DNA from: Methylomonas rosea
GTDB lineage: Bacteria; Pseudomonadota; Gammaproteobacteria; Methylococcales; Methylomonadaceae
Length of the DNA stretch: 56,309 nt
Direction of reading: 5' to 3'
NCBI RefSeq assembly: GCF_024505055.1
Contig: NZ_JANIBL010000030.1
Span: 1-56,309, forward strand
Within the stretch, counting starts at the first letter, position 1. Each line of letters opens with the position of its first letter. Shown here in pieces: positions 1 through 8,276 of the stretch. The position numbers were made by a program, and so were the translations under genes. The notes beneath the pieces were generated by a model. It did not search any database and was not told the origin of the DNA. It saw nothing but the letters and a program-made list of their open reading frames with translations.

Positions 1-288
1 ACTAGGTTTGCGAAAGAGGGAGCAAAATTCCACATAGGCATGGTGTACTCAACGCAGTCGCCATCCACTATAAATAGCGAACTTCTTGCGCAAACTGAAA
101 ATTTCTTTGTTGGTCATCTTTCAAGTCAGGACGAGACAAAGAGTCTTTCTCGAGTTCAGATAGCGTTTTCTGGGATAGAGGAGGATATCCTTCGGGCTAA
201 AACCCCTGGTTATATGCGAATGCTGACTATGTCACATCGTTTCGTTATACCGGTTCAAGCACATCGGTTTGAAGCTACCGCATCTTAG
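1..288 (+). CDS. HerA-type ATPase, C-terminal fragment (5' end outside window)
   Basis: The frame is open from base 1 and reads directly into a segment that looks like the end of a HerA/FtsK-superfamily ATPase: an STQSPSTINSELLAQTENFFVGHL stretch split around SQSPSTI and NFFVGHL, matching the sensor region where these ATPases typically carry an S/A-TQ-x-P motif followed by a helix and an xFxxHRL-like strand. It ends with a short tail before the stop. HerA ATPases form hexamers that pump DNA and work with the nuclease NurA. The NurA-like gene begins 11 bases downstream, which strongly supports the assignment. The Walker motifs lie outside the window, so completeness and activity cannot be judged. 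Confidence 0.72.
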   Translation, partial: TRFAKEGAKFHIGMVYSTQSPSTINSELLAQTENFFVGHLSSQDETKSLSRVQIAFSGIEEDILRAKTPGYMRMLTMSHRFVIPVQAHRFEATAS

Positions 289-299
289 GGAGTATTGCT

Positions 300-1643
300 A
301 TGCCATATTCAGCCGGAGCAAGATTGCCAGGGGAATCAGCCTCAAAACTCGGCCATTTAGCAGTTATCCAAAGTGATTGGGTACGCGCACTAGTGAATGA
401 GTTCGAGGCTGCAAAGCATGACGAACAGGATCCAACTAATACGCTTTGGGAGACCTACAATGCTGAGGGTGCAATACCGCTACGAAATGTTTGGGCAGTT
501 GACGGCTCGTTTGTTTCTATTCAATCAGAACAAAAACCTCCGCGAGAAGTTGCATTCGTTAAAACTGCCTTGTTGGCTGTTGATCGGGTCCGTCTCGAAG
601 CCATTGATAAAGACCACCCTCATCCACTATTGCTACAAGATGTCCTAACGGGAAGCGCAGTCTTCCACGCCACTGTTTTTCCATTGAAAAACGTCAGAAC
701 AGAACTTGGCACCAACTATGATGCGGTAAGGCATATAGTTCGCGATTCGATGAAGATTGACGAGGGCGGCGCCTTCTATGAAACTCTGAAATGGATTGCC
801 TACAAGAAATGGGATAAGGCCAATATATCTAATTCGCCTGGATTTCAATGCCCCCACTGCCATGAAGATATTGTTCAGGGGTTACCAAACGACGCAGACG
901 AGGGGGTATGCCCAAACTGTACAAAGACAGTCTTCTTGACCGATATGATCGGATTTCATCTAGATATGGATGAGGAAAGTGCCCCCGATTCAGTGGCATC
1001 TGCCTACATGTTGATCATGGAAACCCTGATGCTTTTCACGGCAATTCGCGTGCTTTGGGGACACACGGACAAAAGTCTTGTCACAGATACTCTGTTTATC
1101 AAGGACGGCCCACTGACGTTGAGAAGTCAGTACTCGAAGTTAGTCCCAAACATTCGAGACTTTTTACAGCATGCGAAAGATACCTCTAGGTCAGTTCATG
1201 TAATAGGTCAGGAGAAAAGCGGTGCCTTTTTCGATCATTTGGCATCTATAGTTCGCTTTGCGCAGCCACATGAACGAGATCAATCGCCTTCGTTTGCCGT
1301 GCTGTCGCATGAGTTTGTCCGTCGGGAAGTTCATCGCTCTCCGGATCTTGCCAATCCTTACGGTAAGCGAACAAATTGGGGTGAGAAGGTCTACCTCAAG
1401 ATTGATCCGGGCACATACATGGTATTGAACATACCAACGGGAGATTATCTAGCCGATGCTTCGATGCCAACCAAGGAGCAACTAATTGGACTGCAGCGCA
1501 TCATTGCTACTATCCCAAGTCTTGTTAGCCATAAGTTTGAGGGAGCTCTGTTTCCAGTTGAACTTGCAAACGGAATAGCATCAATGTCTAGCTATCCATC
1601 GGCGAGAATTTTACAGAGATTTATCGAAGAACAGTCACCATAA
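300..1643 (+). CDS. NurA-domain nuclease with inserted zinc ribbon
   Basis: A 447-residue protein, start supported by AGGGAG seven bases upstream. The N-terminal half has WAVDGSF (Asp68), the usual first metal-binding Asp of NurA nucleases, and a second acidic block IKDGPL (Asp269) matches the later conserved Asp-Gly. Between them, residues 184-207 form a CPHC...CPNC zinc ribbon, an insertion not present in the simplest NurA proteins. NurA is a Mn-dependent 5'-3' nuclease that cooperates with HerA in DNA end processing; in bacteria such pairs are often in defence islands. It directly follows the HerA fragment (11-bp gap), so the two are probably one transcript. Codons are more A/T-rich than in the housekeeping genes further right, suggesting transfer. 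Role in defence is inference. Confidence 0.7.
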   Translation: MPYSAGARLPGESASKLGHLAVIQSDWVRALVNEFEAAKHDEQDPTNTLWETYNAEGAIPLRNVWAVDGSFVSIQSEQKPPREVAFVKTALLAVDRVRLEAIDKDHPHPLLLQDVLTGSAVFHATVFPLKNVRTELGTNYDAVRHIVRDSMKIDEGGAFYETLKWIAYKKWDKANISNSPGFQCPHCHEDIVQGLPNDADEGVCPNCTKTVFLTDMIGFHLDMDEESAPDSVASAYMLIMETLMLFTAIRVLWGHTDKSLVTDTLFIKDGPLTLRSQYSKLVPNIRDFLQHAKDTSRSVHVIGQEKSGAFFDHLASIVRFAQPHERDQSPSFAVLSHEFVRREVHRSPDLANPYGKRTNWGEKVYLKIDPGTYMVLNIPTGDYLADASMPTKEQLIGLQRIIATIPSLVSHKFEGALFPVELANGIASMSSYPSARILQRFIEEQSP

Positions 1644-1818
1644 TTGGTTTCAAACTTACGATTGTTGATCTAGTTTACATGAATGTAGACAAAATAAAGT
1701 CTTAGATTGTTTGTAAACAAAAGTTGAAAGCATTCATTATATTTTTGTAACTTTGGAGTTCAACCGCGTCGCGGACAAGTGCGGGGTTACCACGGGCGCG
1801 TGGGAACGAGCCAAATCT

Positions 1819-2124
1819 TCAGCCCGTTCTATTTTCCGGGTGTTCTTTCAACCATGTTTTCAGGGCGTCATTAATGCGGGTTTGCCAGCCACTCCCGGTT
1901 GCCTTGAAAGCCTCGACAATATCGGCATCCAAACGAATGGCAGTAAATACTTTGGGATTAGCCTTGCGTGGCCTGCCGCCTTTGGGTTTTAGCATTTCAG
2001 CTGCCATTTCCGCACCAAAAAGTTCCGGTAGCACCTCTGATGCCGGACGAGCGCGGCCAAAGTCTTGTTCTGTCCATTCCGGGTTATCATCGTCGAGCGA
2101 AGCGGGGTTAATTCGATTGGCCAT
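1819..2124 (-). CDS. brnA: BrnA-family antitoxin
   Basis: A 101-residue protein starting MANRINPASLDDDNPEW; the family motif of an acidic linker followed by GRPRKANPK, FTAIRLDADIVEAFKATGSGWQTRIN and a C-terminal ribbon-helix-helix-like segment is clear (long run split here only for description: IRLDADIV, GSGWQTRIN). This is the typical BrnA C-terminal DNA-binding dimerisation domain. It overlaps the end of the brnT gene by 17 bases, as usual for a toxin-first type II pair. BrnA neutralises BrnT and represses the operon. The start ATG at 2124 was preferred over longer frame extensions because the family begins here and the upstream part belongs to brnT in another frame. Confidence 0.88.
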   Translation of the reverse strand: MANRINPASLDDDNPEWTEQDFGRARPASEVLPELFGAEMAAEMLKPKGGRPRKANPKVFTAIRLDADIVEAFKATGSGWQTRINDALKTWLKEHPENRTG

Positions 2125-2377
2125 AGCGTTTTTCCTCTCGTTTATTCGTTTTTCTAAAACTGATGATATGCAGGGCATCGTCACGGGGTGTAAACACCAC
2201 GGCAAAAAGACGGTCTTCAATCTTGCCGAATGCTCTGAAGCGCCGTTCGCCATAATCCTGGCGGGTGTCTTCCATGATCAAGGCATGTTGCCAATCGAAG
2301 TTTTCGACCATAGTGAAAGGCAAACCGCGTTCCTGGATATTTCGGGCGTTTTTGGCGGGATCAAAAGTCAATCTCAT
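2108..2377 (-). CDS. brnT: BrnT-family ribonuclease toxin
   Basis: An 89-residue protein with the BrnT signature MRLTFDPAKNARNIQERGLPF at the N-terminus (FDPAKNxRNIxERGL) and GERRFRAFGKIEDRLFAVVF followed by HIISFRKTNKREEKRY at the C-terminus. BrnT is a RelE-fold RNase of the BrnTA type II toxin-antitoxin system and cleaves RNA to arrest growth; the antitoxin gene overlaps its 3' end. Length agrees with the family. The family-conserved N-terminus begins at the ATG used here, yet no Shine-Dalgarno sequence precedes it; a TACAAT hexamer lies only six bases upstream (2384-2389), so a leaderless or very short leader transcript is possible. Confidence 0.9.
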   Translation of the reverse strand: MRLTFDPAKNARNIQERGLPFTMVENFDWQHALIMEDTRQDYGERRFRAFGKIEDRLFAVVFTPRDDALHIISFRKTNKREEKRYGQSN

Positions 2378-2392
2378 GAGGTTATTGTATAG

Positions 2393-3349
2393 ACAAAATC
2401 ATGATAAGCCCATCCCGACTCACCCCATTTTTATGAATTTACGATGCTAACCTTAGAAAAGCTAACAACAATGTGCCATCGATACTCCGGGCAAGTTTTA
2501 TTCTCTGGCTCGTGACAGACAAAATGCCATGGAGGTTTACGCCGAAGCGTTGCAAGTCCAAGGTCTAGTCGCTCTGAGCGTAGTAGACGACAGGTATTAT
2601 GCGTCACACATTAGAGTGGTATTTAACCCTGGGATTAGGACAGCAAGTTTTAGTCAAGACGGAATAGGATCGGTGCACTTTCCCAGCTCCGGTCATTTGG
2701 CTCAAAATTGGTTCTATCTGGCAAGACTGAGCCAAACGACTGCGCCAAGTGGTCGCTATATAAAAATAAGCGATTGTAATAAAAGGTGTTTTCTTGTGGC
2801 TCACGATTAATTTATGAGCCAAGCTTACCAGTCAAAATCGGCGAGACCCTCAGAAATTGCGGCATAAAATCGGCTTGAACGCACTCCCTTTGGCCGCGAC
2901 CGCATATAAGCCCAAGCCGGCGGCGTATAAAAAACTCTCGGCTGTATCCACAACAAGTCCGGCGGTGCCTTCGCGTCTTTTGGCTGCGCCTTCGAACCTG
3001 CCGGGGTGCCTTCCAGGTTTGCGAAGGTGCGTTCCGGACATTTGGATATGCCTTCCAGAGATTTTTATATGCCGCCGGGACTGTTTGGAATGCCTTCGCG
3101 GTGGTCGGCAACCCGCACGGATGCTTCGGAAGTTGCATTAAAGCCTATGGCTATGCCCTCGGCCGGTTTTAATATCCAAACGCGCGACATTTAGCCGCAC
3201 TTGTGTAAGTTGATAGCTTATCTATACTCTTTGGCGACATAGTTCTAACGCTAGTCATTCCCTTCGATTTATTCCAATACTTACGCCGGCGATTCGGCCT
3301 GTTGGCCGCTGCGTGGCTTGTTTATCGTTGATTTATAAGGAGCACACTG
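2393..3349. other. Long intergenic stretch without a convincing gene
   Basis: Nearly 1 kb between the start of brnT and the next well-supported gene. An open frame at 2529-2810 (+) exists but has no ribosome-binding site, no recognisable domain and no coding-like composition. From about 2880 to 3160 the DNA shows a degenerate 21-bp periodicity (separate entry) that opens frames on both strands. Nothing else was recognised; the region may be decayed accessory DNA. Confidence 0.55.
2880..3160. repeat. Degenerate 21-bp tandem repeat
   Basis: Consecutive 21-base units can be read from about 2958 to 3090, for example CCTTCCAGGTTTGCGAAGGTG, CGTTCCGGACATTTGGATATG, CCTTCCAGAGATTTTTATATG and CCGCCGGGACTGTTTGGAATG, each shown only once here; a looser 21-base rhythm continues on both sides. 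A 21-base period yields heptapeptide periodicity in several frames on both strands, which explains the many overlapping open frames. No consistent ribosome-binding site or signal peptide supports any of them. It is either a degenerate fragment of a repeat-containing gene or an intergenic tandem repeat. Confidence 0.6.
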
Positions 3350-3970
3350 ATGGCTAAAGCAGATTATTTCCCCCGCCCCGATGGCGATTTGTTGATGTGG
3401 CATGACCGGTTTATCGTCAATCTTGCTGCGTTGAAAACCCAGTTGGGTTTATCCGACGAGGATATTGCCGCTTGCAATACCGAGAACCAAGAATTGCATG
3501 TCAAGGTATCGGCCGCCAATATCGCCGCCGCGGCCGCGCATCATGCGACCGCCGATAAACAGGCTTACCGCGGCCAATTCGAGAATAAGGTAAGAGCGTT
3601 GGCACGGCGCATCAAAGCTCACCCCGGTTATACGGAAGCATTGGGTAGTCTGCTGGGTATCGTCGGCGCGGAAATCAATACGGACTTAACCGATGCCAAA
3701 CCGGTGCTGAAGGCTGCCGATCAGACCGGCGGGAATGTGGTATTGAGTTTTCAAAAATTCAAAAGTGACGGCATCAATATCTATTCCCAACGGGAGAATG
3801 AAAGCGAATTTATGTTTCTAGCCCGCGACACCCAAACCCGCTATGTGGATAACCGTGCACTATTGGTTGCCGGAAAGCCTGAGCTGCGCCGTTATACGGC
3901 GGTTTATGTGTTGAAAGATAGGGAAGTGGGTCAATACAGTGATGAACTGGTCGTTAGTTGCGCACCGTGA
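3350..3970 (+). CDS. Conserved-type hypothetical protein with a fibronectin-III-like end
   Basis: A 206-residue protein with a good ribosome-binding site (AAGGAG, eight bases before the ATG). The N-terminal half is Ala-rich and helical (AANIAAAAAHHATADKQAYR), followed by LARRIKAHPGYTEALGSLLGI. The C-terminal ~90 residues read as alternating beta strands and finish RRYTAVYVLKDREVGQYSD, a pattern common at the end of fibronectin-III-like folds. No signal peptide or membrane segment is seen. Function is unknown. It stands alone, with a 95-base gap to a convergent J-domain gene. Confidence 0.75.
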   Translation: MAKADYFPRPDGDLLMWHDRFIVNLAALKTQLGLSDEDIAACNTENQELHVKVSAANIAAAAAHHATADKQAYRGQFENKVRALARRIKAHPGYTEALGSLLGIVGAEINTDLTDAKPVLKAADQTGGNVVLSFQKFKSDGINIYSQRENESEFMFLARDTQTRYVDNRALLVAGKPELRRYTAVYVLKDREVGQYSDELVVSCAP

Positions 3971-4065
3971 GCTTTTACGATGACCATCACAAAACCTCGC
4001 CAAAGTGACCGGTACTTTGAATTTGGCAATATCTTCAGCGCAAATCGAGATTGCGGGTAGCAATC

Positions 4066-4593
4066 CTAGATGTGCGCAAGTAATGCGTTGCGCGCTTCCG
4101 TTATGCGAATGAACTGTTCGTTGCTGCCGCCGGCATCGGGATGGGCCTTTTGGGCCAGCCGTCGAAAAGCGGTTTTAATCTGGGATGATTCTAGCGTTCC
4201 ATCGATTGGCAGATTTAGTATCTGACGGTGACGCTGTTCGTCCAATGGTTTGTGGTTGAATTGATGCCGGTGCTGGCCGCTATAGAGACGCTCAAATTTT
4301 TCGTTTATGCGTTGCTCTGCCGCACGGCGTATTTTGAGGGACTCCCGCCGTAGTTCCACTTGGTCGTCTTGCCATCTCTGGCGCGACATAACGATACAGG
4401 CGGCGTAGGCGATTCGACCGTGCGTGTATAGCGCGTCGAAGCTGAAAGGGCCGACCATGTCGAAGGGTTCCTCCAGCCAGGCGATTCTACCGCCAGCACT
4501 CGCTTCGACCCGCTGAATTACCACCGTGGTGACGAGGCCGAGCGCGCCATTCCAGATGACCCATTCTTCATCATCCGCAGACTTGTCATCCAA
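4066..4593 (-). CDS. J-domain (DnaJ-like) protein
   Basis: The last ~55 residues form a C-terminal J-domain: LNLPIDGTLESSQIKTAFRR, then KAHPDAGGSNEQFIRITEA, with the diagnostic HPD that stimulates DnaK ATPase. The preceding ~120 residues are a charged region without recognised domain. The start chosen is TTG at 4593, because a very strong GAGGAG lies seven bases upstream; this gives 175 residues beginning (M)DDKSADDEEW. A longer frame to 4689 lacks such a site. C-terminal J-domains of this type often recruit DnaK to a specific client; the client is unknown. Convergent with the preceding gene. Confidence 0.7.
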   Translation of the reverse strand: MDDKSADDEEWVIWNGALGLVTTVVIQRVEASAGGRIAWLEEPFDMVGPFSFDALYTHGRIAYAACIVMSRQRWQDDQVELRRESLKIRRAAEQRINEKFERLYSGQHRHQFNHKPLDEQRHRQILNLPIDGTLESSQIKTAFRRLAQKAHPDAGGSNEQFIRITEARNALLAHI

Positions 4594-4689
4594 GGGATAT
4601 CTCCTCGTCTTCGCCGTGACAATGACCACTGGGCAAGGTGCTGACACAGCGGTTCTGCTGGTCGGATGTCGGCCAGGAGTCAGTAACAA

Positions 4690-5032
4690 TTGTGGGATGA
4701 TTTGAGGTAAACACTACAAAAATAGCCCTTTGGATATGAGTTTTTACTAAGCAAGCAAGTAGCACACCAATAAAACGGCACGGTTAAATCGGGCTTTAGT
4801 CCAAACGTTGGCGAGCGGGTTAGCTTAGGGATAGCTTTTTGATAGGTAAAATTCCGGTAACGGCCCTATTTCAGCATCCACCAAGTTGTGCCGACAAATC
4901 TGGCATGAAGTTTGTTGGTTGTACGATTCCCAATAATCCGTGTTGGAGCATTTGCCTGGTATTTGAAGCCAAGCTTTTTGGAACGAACGCTCTCAATTAA
5001 ACCACAAGCGCTCCAGCCTATATTTAAGATTC
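4690..5032. other. Intergenic stretch, nothing recognised
   Basis: About 340 bases between the J-domain gene (leftward) and a small rightward gene. It must hold the promoters of both, but no clear -35/-10 pair, operator, RNA gene or repeat was recognised by eye. Confidence 0.5.
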
Positions 5033-5341
5033 ATGATGACCAAAAACAATGTACTAACTCCCGAACAAATCGAGCATTTATCGTCGTTGCGATACATCAA
5101 TGCCATCGATGAACACATGAGAATCGTGGCCGGCGTTAAGGTGCTTGATAACACTGATCAGTACGACAACTCTGTGCTGTTGGTACTCGATATATTCATT
5201 GATGACAATCGCATCGACAAGATGAGTTTCAATTTGCACAATTATGCCTATGAAGAGATCGTAGCGCTCGCACGGGATATTCGTAACAACGACTACATTT
5301 TGCGGGCAGTCGACACTGCATTGGCCGGAGACAATGAATAA
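5033..5341 (+). CDS. Hypothetical 102-residue protein
   Basis: Unrecognised, acidic protein beginning MMTKNNVLTPEQIEHLSSL; either of two adjacent ATG codons (5033 or 5036) could be used, with only a weak AAGA upstream. It has alternating helical and strand-like segments (HMRIVAGVKVLDNTD, SVLLVLDIFIDDNRIDKMSF) and no membrane segment or signal peptide. No family was recognised. Coding is supported mainly by the length of the frame in a stretch without competing frames. Confidence 0.5.
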   Translation: MMTKNNVLTPEQIEHLSSLRYINAIDEHMRIVAGVKVLDNTDQYDNSVLLVLDIFIDDNRIDKMSFNLHNYAYEEIVALARDIRNNDYILRAVDTALAGDNE

Positions 5342-5542
5342 ACTCGGACTCGCACCTGCTGCGCGACATCAGCAAAATTGCTGATTCTCCCGATACTGCC
5401 CCGCGTTTCTCCCAAATGCCCCTTCAAATAGTTTCTAATAAAGAAACAAATAAAACAATAAACACCTAATTGTTTATTTTATGGATGGGTTTATAGTGAA
5501 GTCGTGCTTGCAAAGCAACTAAACACAGAAAAGGTGAACCAG

Positions 5543-5704
5543 ATGAATACTTCAAAAAGCTTATACAGAGACGCGATGACCGGAATGTTTTTTGTCATTG
5601 GCATGCTGAGCTTTATGTCTGGTCAATTTATCCTGTCCACGCTCTTGTTTGGTACTGCGTCCTTAGCCAGCAACTTGAATTTGGCTATACCCGCTCATAT
5701 ATAG
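5543..5704 (+). CDS. Small membrane protein, hypothetical
   Basis: A 53-residue frame starting MNTSKSLYRDAMTG, chosen because AGGTG sits seven bases before this ATG; an in-frame TTG 39 bases earlier has no such site. Residues ~14-45 form a hydrophobic stretch with a possible helical hairpin (MFFVIGMLSFMSG ... ILSTLLFGTASLA). It is followed 46 bases later by a strong intrinsic terminator, which supports a real transcript. No family recognised. Confidence 0.5.
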   Translation: MNTSKSLYRDAMTGMFFVIGMLSFMSGQFILSTLLFGTASLASNLNLAIPAHI

Positions 5705-5750
5705 TTTTTGTGTGACCTCTTAGCGGCTCCTCCTGGTCGCGACACTCTAT

Positions 5751-5785
5751 GGCCTCTATCGCTGATTACGGTAGAGGCCTTTTTT
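5751..5785 (+). terminator. Rho-independent terminator
   Basis: A perfect 8-bp stem, GGCCTCTA (5751-5758) and TAGAGGCC (5772-5779), with a 13-base loop and a run of six T. It lies downstream of the small membrane-protein gene ending at 5704. Confidence 0.85.
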
Positions 5786-5941
5786 GTGTTCGTAAGAAGC
5801 TTATTTCCAACTGCGATGAAACTGACGACCATAGATGGATAATCGCAAGCGATGTAATTGAATAATCCAAGCTCTAAGTGCTCTTTGATCCAAGAGGAGC
5901 GATAATGTGCTAACGCTGAAGAATCCCACTCAGGAGGATTT

Positions 5942-6319
5942 ATGGTCAGGCATTCAATGATTTTGGTATTTGGCTGGTTTTTGTCAGGCACGGCTTTTGG
6001 CGATCAGGATGACTGGGTCTATATACCGCGTCAACAGCCGCAGCAGCGACAATACCAACAGCAACCCGAACAGCGGCAATACAATCGCCGAGACGATTAC
6101 CGGAATGACTATAACCAGGATCGGGATTATCAAGACTATCAAAGTAACCAAGGCTATCAAGGCTACCAGGGTGGTTATCGCGGCTACATTCATCAGCCTC
6201 CGACAGGCTATCAGGCTCCAGCCGATTATTACGGTTTGCCACCTGTAAGGGGTTTCGTCTACCCACCGCAACCGCAGCAAATGCCACGGTTTGAGAATCA
6301 CCATCGCGGTCGCTGGTAG
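5942..6319 (+). CDS. Exported Gln/Tyr-rich protein with PADYYxLPPVRGF signature
   Basis: A 125-residue protein with an N-terminal signal peptide (hydrophobic MILVFGWFLSGTAFG, cleavage probably after AFG) and AGGAGG just before the ATG. The mature part is low complexity, rich in Q, Y, R and G (QQPEQRQYNRR, YQGYQGGYRGY). At residues 91-107 it carries QAPADYYGLPPVRGFVY, and it ends HHRGRW. The same signature, the same acidic DxDW after the signal peptide and a similar RGW end occur in the gene at 15513-15794, so the two are paralogues. Function is unknown; probably periplasmic or cell-surface. Confidence 0.78.
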   Translation: MVRHSMILVFGWFLSGTAFGDQDDWVYIPRQQPQQRQYQQQPEQRQYNRRDDYRNDYNQDRDYQDYQSNQGYQGYQGGYRGYIHQPPTGYQAPADYYGLPPVRGFVYPPQPQQMPRFENHHRGRW

Positions 6320-6760
6320 CTATAAATCTGATTATTGATCGTTGGCATGAAAAACGCGTCAGGCTTTGGACACTTTTTCGCTACGATTAACCTTATGATC
6401 CAGAGCGTTTTTGTCGGGAATTCGATAAATTGTCGGACTGTTGTTAAGCATTCCCTGGGTTAGGCTGCTTTTTTGCGGGTTTTGGGGTTACCAGGAAAGT
6501 GCTGGCTTTCTATGCATAAGGAAACTCTAAACAAGTTGATTACGCTCATACCCTCAGGGCACAAGTGGTTCGATAAGCTCACCACGAGCGGAATCAATAA
6601 CATACGGTTCGCCTTGAGCCTGTCGAAGGGCTTAATCAGAGCGTCTTTAAGCATTTAAAAACAAACAGTTATTTCCCGATATTGCAATCCGTGGAACTTG
6701 GTCATGATTTTGCTTGGCTGTTGATGCCTGTCCAAAATCAAATTGACTAAGGGGAATAAA
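6320..6760. other. Intergenic stretch with a REP-like element
   Basis: About 440 bases without a convincing gene. It contains the palindromic element described at 6569-6627. Frames in this stretch are short, lack ribosome-binding sites and run through the repeat. The promoter of the next gene should be in its last part. Confidence 0.55.
6569..6627. repeat. REP-like inverted repeat
   Basis: Arms TTCGATAAGCTCA (6569-6581) and TGAGCCTGTCGAA (6615-6627) pair at 11 of 13 positions around a 33-base spacer. The core TTCGACARGCTCA type is a common dispersed palindromic unit in proteobacterial genomes. Confidence 0.65.
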
Positions 6761-7216
6761 ATGTTTGAACACAAAAATCTTGACGGCATCTGGAACCGCG
6801 TCGTTTCTGCAAGCAATGCCTTTCTGAGCGGCGATATTCTTGAAACTCGGGATATGGTGGGCACCGAACCCGAGAAAATCGCCCGTATGCAATTTGCTGT
6901 AATCGGCCAATACTTGGTCGAGCGTTGCCTGCCGCCGGAAGCCCTGAGCGAAACCTGGGCGCAGGATGCCGGCAAATTGCCTTGGTGGGATTCAGTAAAA
7001 AACCCGCCGCATATGGGCATTATTGCCGACTTCAACAGCCATAACGGCGGTCTGCACCGTATTCCTTTCGATGCCAATCATAATGTCGTCGGCTTTGCCA
7101 GCGATGGTGAGGAAATCGTTTTGGGTAAAGGTGTGTACACGGTCATCCGCAAAAGCGATGGCAAAGAGTTAAGCGCCGCCTCGAAGAGCGAATTGCGCGA
7201 GTTGTATTTCTCGTAA
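6761..7216 (+). CDS. Hypothetical 151-residue protein
   Basis: Start at ATG 6761 (MFEHKNLDGIWNRVV), preferred because AAGGGGA stands six bases upstream; the in-frame ATG at 6743 has no site. No signal peptide or membrane segment. There is a Trp/His-rich middle (LPWWDSVKNPPHMGIIAD) and a beta-rich C-terminal part (EIVLGKGVYTVIRKSDG). No family recognised. It is single, with a terminator 24 bases past the stop, so it is probably monocistronic. Confidence 0.65.
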   Translation: MFEHKNLDGIWNRVVSASNAFLSGDILETRDMVGTEPEKIARMQFAVIGQYLVERCLPPEALSETWAQDAGKLPWWDSVKNPPHMGIIADFNSHNGGLHRIPFDANHNVVGFASDGEEIVLGKGVYTVIRKSDGKELSAASKSELRELYFS

Positions 7217-7239
7217 CCAGCGGATTGATTGGCATAGGA

Positions 7240-7268
7240 CTGGGTTGAGCTAAGCGAAACCCAGTTTT
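7240..7268 (+). terminator. Rho-independent terminator
   Basis: Stem CTGGGTT (7240-7246) pairs with AACCCAG (7258-7264), followed by TTTT. It closes the gene ending at 7216. Confidence 0.7.
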
Positions 7269-7493
7269 AAAACGCCTGGAATGGCCATGGTTGATCTTTC
7301 AAGTTTCCGGGGGTTGGGCATCCAATTTACGATGATGTCGGATCCTGTTTTTAGCTGCGAGTAGTTGTTTTCCCTGAAACGATACGCGTTTTTCCAGTTC
7401 ACGTTCACCGGCATGAGGTGTTTTAGGTAATAATCGGCGCGTAGCTGAAAATGTTACGAGTTTTTCGCTAAACGCAGATTATCGGGACAGAAC

Positions 7494-8276
7494 ATGGGTA
7501 TACAGGACCGCGACTACTACCGGGAAAAATATAAACAGGCGTCGCCAGGCAACAGTCCCGATTTTGTTGTCAATCAGAAGACCCCGCGTCGTCAGGTAAA
7601 AACAACCAGCAGTGCGCGTTATCTGTTGTTTCCGGTCTTAACCATTGCCGCACTGTGGTTCGGCGCCGATGCCTTTTTGACGTTCCAACAGGCCAAAAGG
7701 CAGACGGATATACCGCTACCGGTCGCTAGTGCTCCGCAAGTCCAGCCGCAATCTAATCTGATTTCCACCAAAGCCGGCGGCGTTGTCTTGGAAACCGACC
7801 CGCAAGGTCATTTTCGCGGCACGGTGCTGGTCAATAACGTGCCCATGCCTTTTCTGATCGATACTGGTGCTACCAAAACCGTGATTCCGAGCAGGATGGC
7901 AATCCAAGCCGGTTTGCCCTTTGGCGGGGTGGTGCAATCGAATACCGCCGGCGGCAAAGTAGCGGATCGCGCGACTCAAATCACTAGCCTGGTTTTGGGT
8001 AGTGCCGTCATCAAAAATCTCGATGCGCACATCAACGATCATCTGGATGAAGTGTTGATTGGGATGAATACTTTAAAATATTTCCAGATGACACAAACCG
8101 GCAATACGCTGACCTTGGTAGCCAATAATCAAACCGGTAACAGACCCGCGAATCAGTCCATGACCAGCCTGGAGACTGTGGCTGCCAATCAAGCGGTTAA
8201 AAAGCCAACGACCATCAAAAAGACCGTGCATTGCGATGAACGCAATGTTTGCACGACAACTTACAGCGATCATTGA
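7494..8276 (+). CDS. Membrane-anchored retropepsin-like aspartic protease (clan AA)
   Basis: A 260-residue protein. An N-terminal cytoplasmic tail is followed by one membrane segment (about residues 43-63, YLLFPVLTIAALWFGADAF). The protease domain carries the catalytic LIDTGATKTVIP (DTGA, about residues 122-125) and ends LIGMNTLKYFQMTQTGNTL, the pattern of bacterial clan-AA proteases of the TIGR02281 type. A single domain of this kind must dimerise to be active. Substrate is unknown; the domain should face the periplasm. A short tail with two Cys (HCDERNVCTTTY) follows. Its stop codon shares one base with the start of the next gene, so they are translationally coupled. Confidence 0.85.
   Translation: MGIQDRDYYREKYKQASPGNSPDFVVNQKTPRRQVKTTSSARYLLFPVLTIAALWFGADAFLTFQQAKRQTDIPLPVASAPQVQPQSNLISTKAGGVVLETDPQGHFRGTVLVNNVPMPFLIDTGATKTVIPSRMAIQAGLPFGGVVQSNTAGGKVADRATQITSLVLGSAVIKNLDAHINDHLDEVLIGMNTLKYFQMTQTGNTLTLVANNQTGNRPANQSMTSLETVAANQAVKKPTTIKKTVHCDERNVCTTTYSDH

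Noticed and set aside
2529..2810. Open frame for a 93-residue protein after the BrnTA genes
   Set aside because: No ribosome-binding site, no recognisable domain, and an equally long frame on the opposite strand; kept only as part of an unassigned stretch.
2880..3160. Possible CRISPR array
   Set aside because: Units are contiguous and degenerate with no unique spacers, no strict repeat and no cas genes.
2857..3194. Heptad-repeat 'proteins' on both strands
   Set aside because: They arise from the 21-bp DNA periodicity, lack start signals and contradict each other; treated as a repeat, not genes.
5984..6304. Hydrophobic leftward frame opposite the Tyr-rich exported protein
   Set aside because: Its Ile/Val/Leu runs mirror the Gln/Tyr/Asn codons of the real gene, which has a signal peptide and ribosome-binding site.
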